53,984 nucleotides of DNA from Halomonas fontilapidosi (GTDB lineage Bacteria > Pseudomonadota > Gammaproteobacteria > Pseudomonadales > Halomonadaceae). Made by a program: the position numbers and the translations under genes. The stretch lies in NCBI RefSeq assembly GCF_014192285.1, contig NZ_JACHXQ010000016.1, positions 1 through 53,984 of the forward strand, read 5' to 3'. Positions 37,679 to 46,766 of the stretch are shown here, in pieces (the first letter of the stretch is position 1; each line of letters opens with the position of its first letter). A model generated the notes under the pieces. That model worked only from the letters and a program-made list of their open reading frames with translations. It was not told where the DNA came from and did not search any database.

Positions 37679-39256
37679 ATGAGTGATACGTCTCGGGAGG
37701 TGCTCGACCTCTTCGTGATCGGCGGCGGGATCAACGGCACCGGTATCGCCAACGACGCCGCCGGCCGGGGCCTTTCCGTCGGCCTGTGCGAACAGGGAGA
37801 TCTTGCCGGCGCCACCTCGTCCGCCAGCAGCAAGCTGATCCACGGCGGCCTGCGCTATCTGGAGCACCACGAATTTCGTCTGGTACGCGAAGCGCTGCGC
37901 GAGCGTGAAGTACTACTCGCCAAGGCCCCGCACATCATCTGGCCGCTGCGCTTCATCCTCCCCCACCGTCCTCACCTGCGTCCGGCCTGGGTGCTGCGTG
38001 CCGGCCTGTTCCTCTACGACCATCTCGGCAAGCGCCGGAGACTCCCCGGATCACGCGGTCTCCGCCTTTCGCCGCACCAGGGCCTGGCACCCGACATCAC
38101 TCGCGGCTTCGAGTACTCGGACTGCTGGGTGGATGATGCGCGCCTGGTGGTGCTCAATGCGATTCAGGCCCGCGACAACGGGGCCGATATCCGGGTCCGC
38201 ACACGCTGCCTCGGGGCCCGGGAAGTCGACGGCCTGTGGCAAGTGGAACTCGAGGAGCTCGACACAGGCAAGCGGCTGACCCGCCGCTGTCGAACATTGG
38301 TCAACGCCGCCGGCCCGTGGGTGGAACAGGTGGTTCACCGTCAGGCCCAGCGGCAATCACGGTACGGGGTACGCCTGATCCAGGGCAGCCACCTGATCGT
38401 GCCACGCCTGAATCATGATGATCGGGCCTATATCCTCCAGAATGACGACGGGCGCATCGTCTTTGTCCTGCCCTACGAGGAAGATTTCAGCCTGATCGGT
38501 ACCACCGACCGCCGCTATGAGGGAGATCCATCGCACGTCGCGGCAGGCGAGGAAGAGGTCGACTATCTGCTCTCGGTGGTCAACGGCTACTTCCGCACCC
38601 AGCTGTCCCGTGACGTCGTGATACGGACCTTCTCCGGCGTGCGACCGCTGTGCGACGACGAATCGGCTGACCCCTCGGCCATGACCCGCGACTACACCCT
38701 CGACCTGGATACCGATGGCCCGCCCGTACTGTCGGTCTTCGGTGGCAAGATCACTACCTACCGCAAGCTTGCCGAGGCCGCCCTGGCATCGCTCGAACCC
38801 CATCTACCGAGAATGTCCCCACCCTGGACGACACAGGCGCTGCTGCCGGGCGGCGATATCGGCGACCCGGCGAGCTTCGAGCAGCAGCTGCTCGCGACCT
38901 ATCCTTTCCTGGACACCGCCCAGGCTCGACGCTTTGCCCGAAGCTATGGATCGCTGTGCGTGGAGTTCCTGGACGGCAGGGACTCCCAGGCGGCGCTCGG
39001 CCAGGCATTCGGCGCGGGACTCACGGCCGCCGAGGTGGACTATCTGATCGAGCAGGAATGGGCAGGCTCACTCGAGGACATTCTGTGGCGGCGAACCAAG
39101 CTGGCCCTGCACCTCAATGCTGTCGAGACACAGGCCCTGGCCGAGTACCTTGATGAGCGGCTCGGCCAGCGCGACAGTCACCAGACGCTCCCCGCCACAG
39201 CGCCCCACAGGCTGAGGCCCACCGCCGTTCGCCCCCCACCGCGACGTACGGCGTAA
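37679..39256 (+). CDS. glpD: Aerobic glycerol-3-phosphate dehydrogenase
   Basis: 525 residues, classical GlpD. FAD motif GGGINGTG is at residues 15-22. Other motifs are ATSSASSKLIHGGLRYLEHHEFRLVREAL, NAAGPWVEQV, GSHLIVPRL, IGTTDRRYEGDPSHV and SVFGGKITTYRKLAE. The Arg/Pro-rich last 25 residues extend beyond the usual C-terminus. Oxidises glycerol-3-phosphate and passes electrons to quinone at the membrane. GGAGGAGAG precedes the start. Confidence 0.95.
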   Translation: MSDTSREVLDLFVIGGGINGTGIANDAAGRGLSVGLCEQGDLAGATSSASSKLIHGGLRYLEHHEFRLVREALREREVLLAKAPHIIWPLRFILPHRPHLRPAWVLRAGLFLYDHLGKRRRLPGSRGLRLSPHQGLAPDITRGFEYSDCWVDDARLVVLNAIQARDNGADIRVRTRCLGAREVDGLWQVELEELDTGKRLTRRCRTLVNAAGPWVEQVVHRQAQRQSRYGVRLIQGSHLIVPRLNHDDRAYILQNDDGRIVFVLPYEEDFSLIGTTDRRYEGDPSHVAAGEEEVDYLLSVVNGYFRTQLSRDVVIRTFSGVRPLCDDESADPSAMTRDYTLDLDTDGPPVLSVFGGKITTYRKLAEAALASLEPHLPRMSPPWTTQALLPGGDIGDPASFEQQLLATYPFLDTAQARRFARSYGSLCVEFLDGRDSQAALGQAFGAGLTAAEVDYLIEQEWAGSLEDILWRRTKLALHLNAVETQALAEYLDERLGQRDSHQTLPATAPHRLRPTAVRPPPRRTA

Positions 39257-39292
39257 GATCATCTGTCACGCAAGCAGCCCCACAGGAGCATC

Positions 39293-39892
39293 TTACAAAG
39301 GGCTACCCAGCACCGTGATGCTGGCTGGCGCCAGCGCCACCCGCTCGCGATGCCGGCTCAGTTCGCGGCCTTCCAGGGCGGTCAGCAGGATCTGCAACGG
39401 GTCACCGTGACTGACCAGCAGGAAGGTATCCCCCGCGTGGCGCTGCTCCAACTGATCGATGACCTCACGCATCCGCGCGGCCACCTCAGCCACGGCCTCG
39501 ACCCCGGCATGGCGATGCGCCGGGTCAAGGGCGTCCCGCGCCCAGACCTCGGCATAGCAGTCGTCTCCCTCACCCTCGAACGCCCCGAAATGGCGTTCCC
39601 GTAATCGCGTTTCGGGCTCGAGCCGCAGGCCGAAGTGCTGCGCGATGCGCTCTGCCGTCTCGGTCGTGCGACGGAAATCCGAATGCAGGATCCTTGCGGG
39701 CGCTGCCCAGCGCCAGTCGGTCAGCAGGCTATCGAGTTGCTCCCGCCCCCGGGACGAGAGGCCGTAGTCGACCAGCCCACGTTCCGGCGAGCTGATGATC
39801 AATCCCTGCTGATTGGCCTGGCTGTGACCATGGCGCATCAACAGGTAGCGGTTACGCCACTGGTCCGACGCGGGGGGGAAAATGTTTGACAT
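39293..39892 (-). CDS. Histidine phosphatase family protein
   Basis: 199 residues. The phosphohistidine motif is LLMRHGHSQAN near residue 17. ILHSDFRRTTETAERIAQHFG, RERHFGAFEG and LLVSHGDPLQILL complete the phosphoglycerate-mutase-like fold. Members dephosphorylate small metabolites; the substrate is unknown. Its start codon overlaps a candidate Pho box that drives phnD in the other direction, so the two may share control. Confidence 0.88.
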   Translation of the reverse strand: MSNIFPPASDQWRNRYLLMRHGHSQANQQGLIISSPERGLVDYGLSSRGREQLDSLLTDWRWAAPARILHSDFRRTTETAERIAQHFGLRLEPETRLRERHFGAFEGEGDDCYAEVWARDALDPAHRHAGVEAVAEVAARMREVIDQLEQRHAGDTFLLVSHGDPLQILLTALEGRELSRHRERVALAPASITVLGSPL

Positions 39893-39903
39893 GCTTTTGT
39901 CAC
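39886..39903 (+). promoter_or_regulatory. Candidate Pho box upstream of phnD
   Basis: TTGACAT-GCTT-TTGTCAC has the 7-4-7 layout of PhoB sites (CTGTCAT repeats), with 5 of 7 matches in each half. A TAGATT -10-like hexamer follows at 39912. It suits a phosphorus-uptake operon, but the match is moderate. Confidence 0.4.
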
Positions 39904-39994
39904 AAACTCTAGATTGGAATGAGTTATTCGGAATCGATCATCAACATGTCGAGATCCGAACGCCCTGCACAACAATAATCTCACGAGGCATGCC

Positions 39995-40999
39995 ATGATC
40001 CATCATCTCTCCCGCTCTCGAAAGCACCCGCTCGCCACGCTGGCCCTCTCTTCGCTGCTGCCTCTCTCGATGCTTGTCGCCGCCCAGGCGCAGGCCCAGG
40101 ACGACTGCCCGAGGGGTGACCTGGCCGAGATCTACTGCGACGAGAACGGCGACATGGTCGCCGACCGCCCGGATGACGAATCGGAGTGGGTCAATCCGGA
40201 CACGCTGATCTTCGCCTACACACCGGTGGAAGACCCGGCGATCTACTCCGACATCTGGCAGCCATTCATCGATCACCTCGAGGAGGTAACCGGCCGCGAC
40301 GTTCGCTTCTTCGCCGTGCAGTCCAACTCGGCCCAGGTCGAGGCGATGCGTAGCGGCCGCCTGCACATTGCTGGCTTCTCCACCGGCCCGACGCCTTTCG
40401 CCGTCAACCTGGCCGGTGCCGTGCCCTTCGCGCTGATGGGCTCGGATGACGGGCGTTTCGGCTACACCTTGCAGCTCTACACCCATGTCGATTCGGGTAT
40501 CGACGAGATGGAAGACCTCAAGGGCAAACGGGTCGCCCATACTTCGCCGACCTCCAACTCCGGCAACCAGGCGCCGCGCGCGCTCTTCCCCGAGATGGGG
40601 ATCGTCCCCGGCGAAGACTACGAGGTGGTCTACTCCGGTAGCCACGACCAGTCCATGCTCGGCGTGGTCGCCCAGGACTACGACGCGGCTCCGGTGGCCT
40701 CAGAGGTCGTCGAACGCATGGCCGCTCGCGATCTCTACGACCCGGAAGACGTCAAGATCATCTACGAGTCCGACAGCTTCCCCACGACCTCCTACAACTA
40801 CGCCCACGATCTGCATCCTGACCTGGTCGACAAGATCGAGGAAGCCTTCTTCAGCTTTGAATTCGCCGGCACCGAGTTGGGCGAAGAGTTCGAAGGGGTT
40901 GAGAAATTCATTCCCATCAATTACCAGGAGAACTGGAAGGTCATTCGCACCATCCAGAATGCCAACGGGGTCGAGTACACCCCCGACAACCTCCAGTAA
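39995..40999 (+). CDS. phnD: Phosphonate-type ABC transporter substrate-binding protein PhnD
   Basis: 334 residues. Signal peptide about 1-35 (LSSLLPLSMLVAAQAQAQ). An acidic segment with two cysteines (DDCPRGDLAEIYCDENGD) precedes the domain. The SBP core has AYTPVEDPAIYSDIWQPFIDHLEEVTGRDVRFFAVQSNSAQVEAM and DLKGKRVAHTSPTSNSGNQAPRALF, where the Ser/Thr-rich loop binds the phosphonate or phosphite group in relatives. No C-P lyase or phosphonatase is nearby, so the ligand is open. A terminator-like hairpin follows, allowing excess SBP over the other subunits. Confidence 0.88.
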   Translation: MIHHLSRSRKHPLATLALSSLLPLSMLVAAQAQAQDDCPRGDLAEIYCDENGDMVADRPDDESEWVNPDTLIFAYTPVEDPAIYSDIWQPFIDHLEEVTGRDVRFFAVQSNSAQVEAMRSGRLHIAGFSTGPTPFAVNLAGAVPFALMGSDDGRFGYTLQLYTHVDSGIDEMEDLKGKRVAHTSPTSNSGNQAPRALFPEMGIVPGEDYEVVYSGSHDQSMLGVVAQDYDAAPVASEVVERMAARDLYDPEDVKIIYESDSFPTTSYNYAHDLHPDLVDKIEEAFFSFEFAGTELGEEFEGVEKFIPINYQENWKVIRTIQNANGVEYTPDNLQ

Positions 41000-41012
41000 C
41001 GATGACGAGATA

Positions 41013-41045
41013 ACGGCGCCGGCCTTTCGGGAAGGCCGGCGCCGT
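41013..41045 (+). terminator. Hairpin between phnD and phnC
   Basis: A perfect 14-bp stem (41013-41026 with 41032-41045) with a TCGGG loop; the tail is CGTCTTG. It is probably a leaky terminator or RNA stabiliser raising phnD relative to phnCEE. Confidence 0.75.
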
Positions 41046-41082
41046 CGTCTTGATCCCCTCCTTTTGCCGATCGGATCCGCCG

Positions 41083-41898
41083 ATGCTAGAGATATCCAAC
41101 CTGATCAAGCGCTACGGCCATGACGAACCAGTGCTCAAGGGGCTTGATCTGAGCGTCGAGGACAACAGTGTGGTGGCCATCGTCGGTGCCTCGGGCGCCG
41201 GAAAGAGCACCATGTTGCGCTGTATCAACCGCCTGGTGGAGCCCACCTCGGGCTCGATCACGCTCAACGGCAGCGAACTCGTCAATCTTAGACACCGCGA
41301 GCTGCGCCACGCCCGACGCAAGATCGGCATGGTCTTCCAGGGCTTCAACCTGATCGACCGCCTGACCGTGATGGAAAACGTGCTGGCCGGCCGCCTGGGC
41401 TACGTCAACCTTTTCCAGGCCGTGACGCGGCGCTATCCCGCTACGGATATCGAACGAGCCTTCGTGCTGATGGAGCGAGTCGGCATTGCCCACTATGCCA
41501 ACAAGCGCGCCGACGAGCTCTCCGGTGGTGAACGCCAGCGGGTCGGCGTGGTGCGTGCGCTGATGCAGGAACCCGAGGTCCTGCTGGCCGACGAGCCCAC
41601 CGCGTCGCTGGACCCGCGCACCTCCGAACAGATCATGGTGCTGCTGCAGAGCCTGGCCAGCGAATTGTCGCTGCCGGTACTGATCAACATCCACAACGTG
41701 GCCCAGGCCAGGACCTACACCGACCGCATCGTCGGGCTGCGCCACGGCACCATGATCTTCGATGGCACCCCCGCCGATTTCGACAAGGAGGCCCTGGACG
41801 CCATCTACGGCGGCATCGAGTCGCCGGAGGATGAGACCGCCTCACCCCAGGCCGACCATGGAAAGTCTGAAGAGGAGGTCCGCCATGACTCGACCTGA
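41083..41898 (+). CDS. phnC: Phosphonate-type ABC transporter ATP-binding protein PhnC
   Basis: 271 residues from the ATG at 41083; a longer frame adds a non-conserved leader. Walker A GASGAGKST, signature LSGGERQRVGVVRAL, Walker B VLLADEP, and the PhnC-type NIHNVAQARTYTDRIVGLRHG replacing the usual switch-His phrase. VENVLAGRLGYVNLF-like text is typical of the family. It overlaps phnE1 by 14 bases. Confidence 0.93.
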   Translation: MLEISNLIKRYGHDEPVLKGLDLSVEDNSVVAIVGASGAGKSTMLRCINRLVEPTSGSITLNGSELVNLRHRELRHARRKIGMVFQGFNLIDRLTVMENVLAGRLGYVNLFQAVTRRYPATDIERAFVLMERVGIAHYANKRADELSGGERQRVGVVRALMQEPEVLLADEPTASLDPRTSEQIMVLLQSLASELSLPVLINIHNVAQARTYTDRIVGLRHGTMIFDGTPADFDKEALDAIYGGIESPEDETASPQADHGKSEEEVRHDST

Positions 41899-42700
41899 GA
41901 CCGGCGGGGCGAAGCCACCGCGGACCTGGCGCAAGCCACCCTTCATCGCCAATCCCCTGCTGCGCTATGGCCTGCTCGGCGTGGTGGCCGTCTATCTGGT
42001 GTGGGCCTTCGCCACCCTGCCCTTCAACTGGGAGCGCATCAGCGAAGGGCTGCCACGCGCAGCGCGCATCTTCGGCGGTGGCTTCCCGCCAAACTTCTCG
42101 CGCTTCGACCTGCTGCTGACCGGCTTCACGGAGAGCCTGCAGATCGCCATCCTCGCCACCCTGCTCGGGGTTCTGCTGTCGATCCCCTTCGCGGTGATGG
42201 CGGCGCGCAATGTCGCGCCGCTGCCCGTCTACCTGCTGGGGCGCGCGGTGATCATCGTCTCGCGCAGCTTCCATCCGGTGATCGTCGCCATCCTGTTCGT
42301 CGCCGCGGTGGGCTTCGGTCCCCTGGCCGGCATCCTGACCCTGACCCTCTACTCCATCGGTTTCGTCGGCAAGCTGCTCGCCGAGGAGATCGAGGAGATC
42401 GACTGGGGCCAGGTGGAGGCCATGCGAGCCACGGGCGCCGGCTACCTCGCCACACTCTACTATGCGGTCTTTCCCCAGATCCTGCCGCGCCAGGTGGGAC
42501 TCTCCATGTACCAGCTCGACAGCAACCTGCGCGCCTCCGCGGTGGTGGGAATCGTCGGAGCGGGAGGGATCGGCAGCACCCTGATGAATGCCTTCGGGCG
42601 CTATGACTATGACTTCGCCTTCGCCATCCTGCTGGTCATCATCGCGGTGATCCTGGTCAGCGAGGGCGTGAGCGGCTGGGTAAGGAAGAAGATATGGTAG
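41885..42700 (+). CDS. phnE: Phosphonate-type ABC transporter permease PhnE (first)
   Basis: 271 residues from the ATG at 41885 (GAGGAGG upstream, inside the end of phnC). PhnE features: TGFTESLQIAILATLLGVLLSIPFAVMAARN, SRSFHPVIVAILFVAAVGFGPLAGILTL, EEIEEIDWGQVEAMRATGAG and VVGIVGAGGIGSTLMNAFGRYDY. It pairs with the second PhnE, whose start overlaps its stop by seven bases. Confidence 0.92.
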   Translation: MTRPETGGAKPPRTWRKPPFIANPLLRYGLLGVVAVYLVWAFATLPFNWERISEGLPRAARIFGGGFPPNFSRFDLLLTGFTESLQIAILATLLGVLLSIPFAVMAARNVAPLPVYLLGRAVIIVSRSFHPVIVAILFVAAVGFGPLAGILTLTLYSIGFVGKLLAEEIEEIDWGQVEAMRATGAGYLATLYYAVFPQILPRQVGLSMYQLDSNLRASAVVGIVGAGGIGSTLMNAFGRYDYDFAFAILLVIIAVILVSEGVSGWVRKKIW

Positions 42701-43503
42701 AGGACGCCGACCTGCTGGCCGAGCGCATCTGGCGACGCCACAACCCCCGGGAGCAGATCATCCGTTATGGCGTGATGCTGGTAACGCTAATGCTGGTTGT
42801 CTGGGCGGTACGCGACATCGACATCTTCTGGCCCTGGGTCTGGGATGCGCCCAACCAGATCTCGAGCCTCGGGGCACGCATGTGGCCGCCGGACCCGAGC
42901 CGGCTGGGCGAGATCGTCGCTGCCATGATCGAGACCGTGCATATCGCCACGCTCGCTACCATGCTGACCGTTTTCATTGCCCTGCCGGTCTCCTACATCG
43001 CCGCACAGAACACCACGCCCAACCGCGCCTGCCTGTGGCTGGGACGCTTTATCCTGGTCTCGAGCCGCTCGGTGAACACCATCATCTGGGCGCTGCTGTT
43101 CGTGGCGATCTTCGGGCCAGGAGTGCTGGCCGGCATCCTCGCCATCATGTTCCGCTCGATAGGCTTCATCGGCAAGCTGATGGGCGAGGCCATCGAGGAA
43201 ATCGACCGTCGCCCGGTGGAGGCCATGGAAGCGACCGGCGCGTCCAAGGCGAAGGTGATCGCCTATGCCGTGGTGCCCCAAGTGATGCCGGCGTTCTTCG
43301 CCATCGTCATCTTGCGCTGGGACATCAACATCCGTGAATCGACGGTGCTGGGCCTGGTCGGCGCTGGTGGCATCGGTGTGATCCTGCAGGGCTCCATCGA
43401 CACCTTCGCCTGGCAGACGGTGGCCACCATCCTGATCGCCATCATCGTGCTGGTACTGATCGGCGAGGCAATCACCGGCCTGCTGCGTCGCAAGGCACTG
43501 TAA
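42694..43503 (+). CDS. phnE: Phosphonate-type ABC transporter permease PhnE (second)
   Basis: 269 residues. A paralogue of the first permease (AMIETVHIATLATMLTVFIALPVSYIAAQNTTPN; SRSVNTIIWALLFVAIFGPGVLAGILAIMF; EAIEEIDRRPVEAMEATGASKAKVI; VLGLVGAGGIGVILQ). Two distinct PhnE subunits imply a heterodimeric channel. Last gene of the phnDCEE set; ggt is convergent 36 bases away. Confidence 0.92.
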   Translation: MVEDADLLAERIWRRHNPREQIIRYGVMLVTLMLVVWAVRDIDIFWPWVWDAPNQISSLGARMWPPDPSRLGEIVAAMIETVHIATLATMLTVFIALPVSYIAAQNTTPNRACLWLGRFILVSSRSVNTIIWALLFVAIFGPGVLAGILAIMFRSIGFIGKLMGEAIEEIDRRPVEAMEATGASKAKVIAYAVVPQVMPAFFAIVILRWDINIRESTVLGLVGAGGIGVILQGSIDTFAWQTVATILIAIIVLVLIGEAITGLLRRKAL

Positions 43504-43539
43504 GCGCAACGGCTCAGTCTGCGCCGCCGGGGGGAGCCC

Positions 43540-45372
43540 CTACTCCCCCATCACGATCCCTTCCCGGCGAGGATCGGCGCCGCCGAAATAACCCTCTTCG
43601 GTGCGCTGGATCGCCTGGAGGCCGCTGGTCAGCTCACGCTCCTCCACCTCGTGGCCGCGCTCGCGAAGCGCCTCCAGCGTGGCCGATGGGAAACGTCCCG
43701 CCTCCAGATAGGCCGGCCCGCCCAAGGTGATGGCATGCGGCAAATCCAGCGCCCGCTGGGCATCCAGCCCCCAGTCGAGCATCGCCACCAGCGAACGCGC
43801 GGTGTAATGGATGATGGCCGCTCCCCCTGGTGAGCCGAGACTCGCCACCAGCTCGTCGCTGCCTCGGTCGAAGACCAGTGTCGGGCTCATGCTCGAGCGT
43901 GGCCGTTTGCCGGGCTCGACTCGGTTGGCAATGGGCGTCCCCTCGTCATCGGTGGGCGCGAAGGAAAAGTCAGTCAGCTGGTTGTTGAGCAGGAAGCCTC
44001 CCGGCATGCCGGTCCCCCCGTCGGAGAGTATGCGGGCGCCGAAGGCCTGCTCGATGGAACTGGTCATGGCCAAGGCGTTGCCGTGCTCGTCGACGATGCT
44101 GATGTGGCTGGTGCCGTATTCCGGCTGCGTCGGCTGCACGGCCCAGGCAGTGGCCAGGGCGCCGGGATTTCCGGGGCTGGCACCGCCACTCCCCATGCTC
44201 TGCTCCGCCTCGATCAGGCTGGCGCGTTCCGCCAGGTAGTCAGGATCAAGCATCGATGACCAGTCGCCACCCGGCGCTTCGACGTAGTCCGGATCGGCGA
44301 TGTAACGCCCCCGGTCGGCAAAGGCCAGCCGCGAGGCCTCGAGGAAGCGGTGCAGCCAGTCAACGCCGGGCAGATCATCCTCCAGGGCCGTCTCCAGCGG
44401 CGGACGTTCCTCGAGCATGCCCATGATCTGCATCACCGTCAGATGGCCCGAGGAGGGTGGCGGGAAACCGCACACCCGGTAGCTCTGCCAGTCGGTGCAG
44501 AGCGGATCGCGTTCCTTCGCGGTATAGGTGGCCAGGTCCTCCAGACTGAGGCTGCCGGGAACGTCGGGGTGATTTTGCACCCGTGCGACGATGTCCGCCG
44601 CGATATCACCGGTATGCAGCGCCGTGCTGCCCTGCTCGGCGACCCGCTCGAGGATCACGGCCAGCGCCGGGTTCTTGAGCGTATACCCTTCCGGCAGCGG
44701 CTCGCCCTGCTCGGTAAAATAGAAGGCCCCCGCCCGGGCATCGTTCCGCAGCGCGTCGGTGTTGGCCAGGCTTTGATGCAGCCGGGGGCTGATCGGGAAT
44801 CCCTCGTCGGCCAGGGCGATGGCCGGTGCGAAAAGGGCTGCCCAAGGCAGTCGGCCATGCGCATCATGAGCCATCTCCAGCATGCGCAGGGTGCCAGGCA
44901 CGCCGACCGAACGACCGCTGGCCACGGCCTTCATGAACGCGAGAGGCTCTCCGTCCGCATTCAGGAAGAGTCCCTCCTTCACCGAGGAGGGTGCCGACTC
45001 GCGGCCGTCGTAGGCCTTGACCTCCTCGCCGTCGTGATACACCAGGAAGGAACCACCGCCGATACCGCTGGATTGGGGCTCGACCAGAGTGAGCACCATC
45101 TGCACGGCGATGGCGGCATCAATGGCCGAGCCCCCTGCCTGGAGGATCTGGTAGCCGGCGTCGGTCGCCAGCGGGTTGGCCGCGGCCACGGCAAACGTCT
45201 GGGTGGCCCAGCCGGCTTTCTCCTGGTGTCCGGAGCCCATTTCCGGGGCAATGTCCGGGCGCTGGTACTGGAAGTCCGTCTCGGCCAAGGCCGCTGGAGA
45301 GAGCAGCAGCGACGCGAGAAGCAGCAGCAGGGATACTGGACGGCGACAGGGGCGCGGGATAACCATGATCAT
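43540..45372 (-). CDS. ggt: Gamma-glutamyltranspeptidase
   Basis: 610 residues. Signal peptide about 1-30 (VSLLLLLASLLLSPAALA), so periplasmic. The proenzyme cleaves itself before Thr421 in EYGTSHISIVDEHGNA, giving large and small subunits. Other motifs: NPLATDAGYQILQAGGSAIDAAIAVQMVLTLVEPQSSGIGGG, SMSPTLVFD and GSPGGAAI. It hydrolyses glutathione and other gamma-glutamyl compounds. AAGGAG precedes the start at 45372. Confidence 0.95.
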   Translation of the reverse strand: MIMVIPRPCRRPVSLLLLLASLLLSPAALAETDFQYQRPDIAPEMGSGHQEKAGWATQTFAVAAANPLATDAGYQILQAGGSAIDAAIAVQMVLTLVEPQSSGIGGGSFLVYHDGEEVKAYDGRESAPSSVKEGLFLNADGEPLAFMKAVASGRSVGVPGTLRMLEMAHDAHGRLPWAALFAPAIALADEGFPISPRLHQSLANTDALRNDARAGAFYFTEQGEPLPEGYTLKNPALAVILERVAEQGSTALHTGDIAADIVARVQNHPDVPGSLSLEDLATYTAKERDPLCTDWQSYRVCGFPPPSSGHLTVMQIMGMLEERPPLETALEDDLPGVDWLHRFLEASRLAFADRGRYIADPDYVEAPGGDWSSMLDPDYLAERASLIEAEQSMGSGGASPGNPGALATAWAVQPTQPEYGTSHISIVDEHGNALAMTSSIEQAFGARILSDGGTGMPGGFLLNNQLTDFSFAPTDDEGTPIANRVEPGKRPRSSMSPTLVFDRGSDELVASLGSPGGAAIIHYTARSLVAMLDWGLDAQRALDLPHAITLGGPAYLEAGRFPSATLEALRERGHEVEERELTSGLQAIQRTEEGYFGGADPRREGIVMGE

Positions 45373-45429
45373 GACTCCTTGTCTCGATTCACGTGCATGT
45401 CAGCATAGGTGAGGCTGGCCGGCGCGTCG

Positions 45430-45900
45430 CTACCCCTGCCGCCGACAGCGCCATACGGCCAGCAGATTCATGCAGGCGAGGATCAGCAGTACCGCGGCGA
45501 CCCAGCCAAGCGTGCTGACCAGGCCATGGTACGCGCCGGGGGCCGCCTGAGGCCGGAAGGCCATGCCATACTCGGCCAGTCTACTGCCCCCGTAGAGCAG
45601 CAGCATCAACAGGCCCAGCGGCAGCAGCGAGCGCTGCCGCGCCAGCCACTGGGTCAGGCCCCAAGGTTCCGATGGCGTCTTGGCAGGCGTGGCCTTGCGG
45701 GCCGTGGATTGTGACTTGGAAGGAGGCTTGGCGCGGGGCTTGGCCCTGGGCCTGGTCGGCGCACGGCGCGCGCGACCCGGCGACTGGCCCCCCGCGCCCG
45801 GCAGGCGGCCGACCAGCCAGCGCGTGGCGCAGACCAGACACCAACCCAGCGTAAAGAAGACAGACAGCGCCAGGCCACCCATCACCAGCAAGTATGCCAT
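45430..45900 (-). CDS. Small membrane protein with basic Pro/Lys-rich linker
   Basis: 156 residues, family not recognised. A hydrophobic N-terminal helix (LLVMGGLALSVFFTLGWCLVCA), then a strongly basic low-complexity stretch (about 40-75: RARRAPTRPRAKPRAKPPSKSQSTARKATPAK), then two hydrophobic helices (about 93-107, 130-148). It lies between ggt and the universal stress protein on the same strand. Reading frame and GC use look genuine; function is unknown. Confidence 0.6.
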   Translation of the reverse strand: MAYLLVMGGLALSVFFTLGWCLVCATRWLVGRLPGAGGQSPGRARRAPTRPRAKPRAKPPSKSQSTARKATPAKTPSEPWGLTQWLARQRSLLPLGLLMLLLYGGSRLAEYGMAFRPQAAPGAYHGLVSTLGWVAAVLLILACMNLLAVWRCRRQG

Positions 45901-45983
45901 CCCGGCAAATCCCCCTCAGGCTCGTTAGAGGCGCTATCTTGCCAAATTCTCGCCGGCCCGTGGGCCACGATCGCCCTCGCCTT

Positions 45984-46766
45984 TCATGGCACCACGATGA
46001 CCGGGATCGCCAAACGGGCCAAGAGGTCGGCGTCCTGCTCGGCCAGGCGAGCAAGCTGGGAGCGATGGAGCAACAGGGCGCCATTGTCCACGCGGGCCAG
46101 CTGCTGTTCCAGCTGCCGGGCATCGATCGCCTGCAGGACCTCCCGGCCGTCGAACAGGCGGGCCAGTGCCTCGGGAACCGGCGGACGCTCGCCCTCGGTC
46201 CCGGGACCGTCCAGCGTGCGCAGCAGGCCGCGGGCCAGCGAAAGACGCTCGTCCCAGATGATCACGGTGCACGGCGCCTCGAGGATCAGGGCACGGCTGG
46301 TGGATCCCAGGCGTACGCCCCAGTGGCCCGATAGCCCGGCCTTGCCGAGCACCAGCAGATCTCCCGGGCCGGCCAGCGACAGCGCCTCACTGACCACCAG
46401 GCCACGACGGATCCGCAGCTCGTGGCGCAGCTCACGGCCGGCCACCGCAGCCTCCAGAGCCTCGGTCACTCGGCGAGCCTGGCGGACCATGCCGGCCTCG
46501 AGGTCGGTCCTTGACAGCCGGCGCACTCTGCCCGAAGCGGCGCCGATTTCCCGTGCAAAGGGAAAGCCGGCGCTGCCCAGCAGTTCCTGGTCCTCGACGT
46601 AGAGCGCCACCAGCTCGGCGTCACGCGTCATCGCCAGGTCCACCGCGGCGGCCAGGGCCGCCAGGCTGTGACGAGACGCATCAAGCAAGGCCAGCACCCG
46701 CATCACCGGGAAATTGTCATCTCCCATACGCCTGGCCATGCCTGACCGGGGTGGGTCAGCGTTCAT
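45984..46766 (-). CDS. Universal stress protein-like protein
   Basis: 260 residues from the ATG at 46766 (GAGAAG 7 bases upstream), overlapping the protease stop by 11 bases. Residues about 20-175 form a UspA domain: RVLALLDASRHSLAALAAAVDLA and the ATP-binding-type loop LVLGKAGLSGHWGVRLGSTSRALILEAPCTVIIWD. The remaining 85 residues (ALLLHRSQLARLAEQDADLLARLAIPVIVVP) may be a degenerate second Usp-like half. Translational coupling with the Lon-family gene suggests a stress-related pair. Confidence 0.78.
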   Translation of the reverse strand: MNADPPRSGMARRMGDDNFPVMRVLALLDASRHSLAALAAAVDLAMTRDAELVALYVEDQELLGSAGFPFAREIGAASGRVRRLSRTDLEAGMVRQARRVTEALEAAVAGRELRHELRIRRGLVVSEALSLAGPGDLLVLGKAGLSGHWGVRLGSTSRALILEAPCTVIIWDERLSLARGLLRTLDGPGTEGERPPVPEALARLFDGREVLQAIDARQLEQQLARVDNGALLLHRSQLARLAEQDADLLARLAIPVIVVP

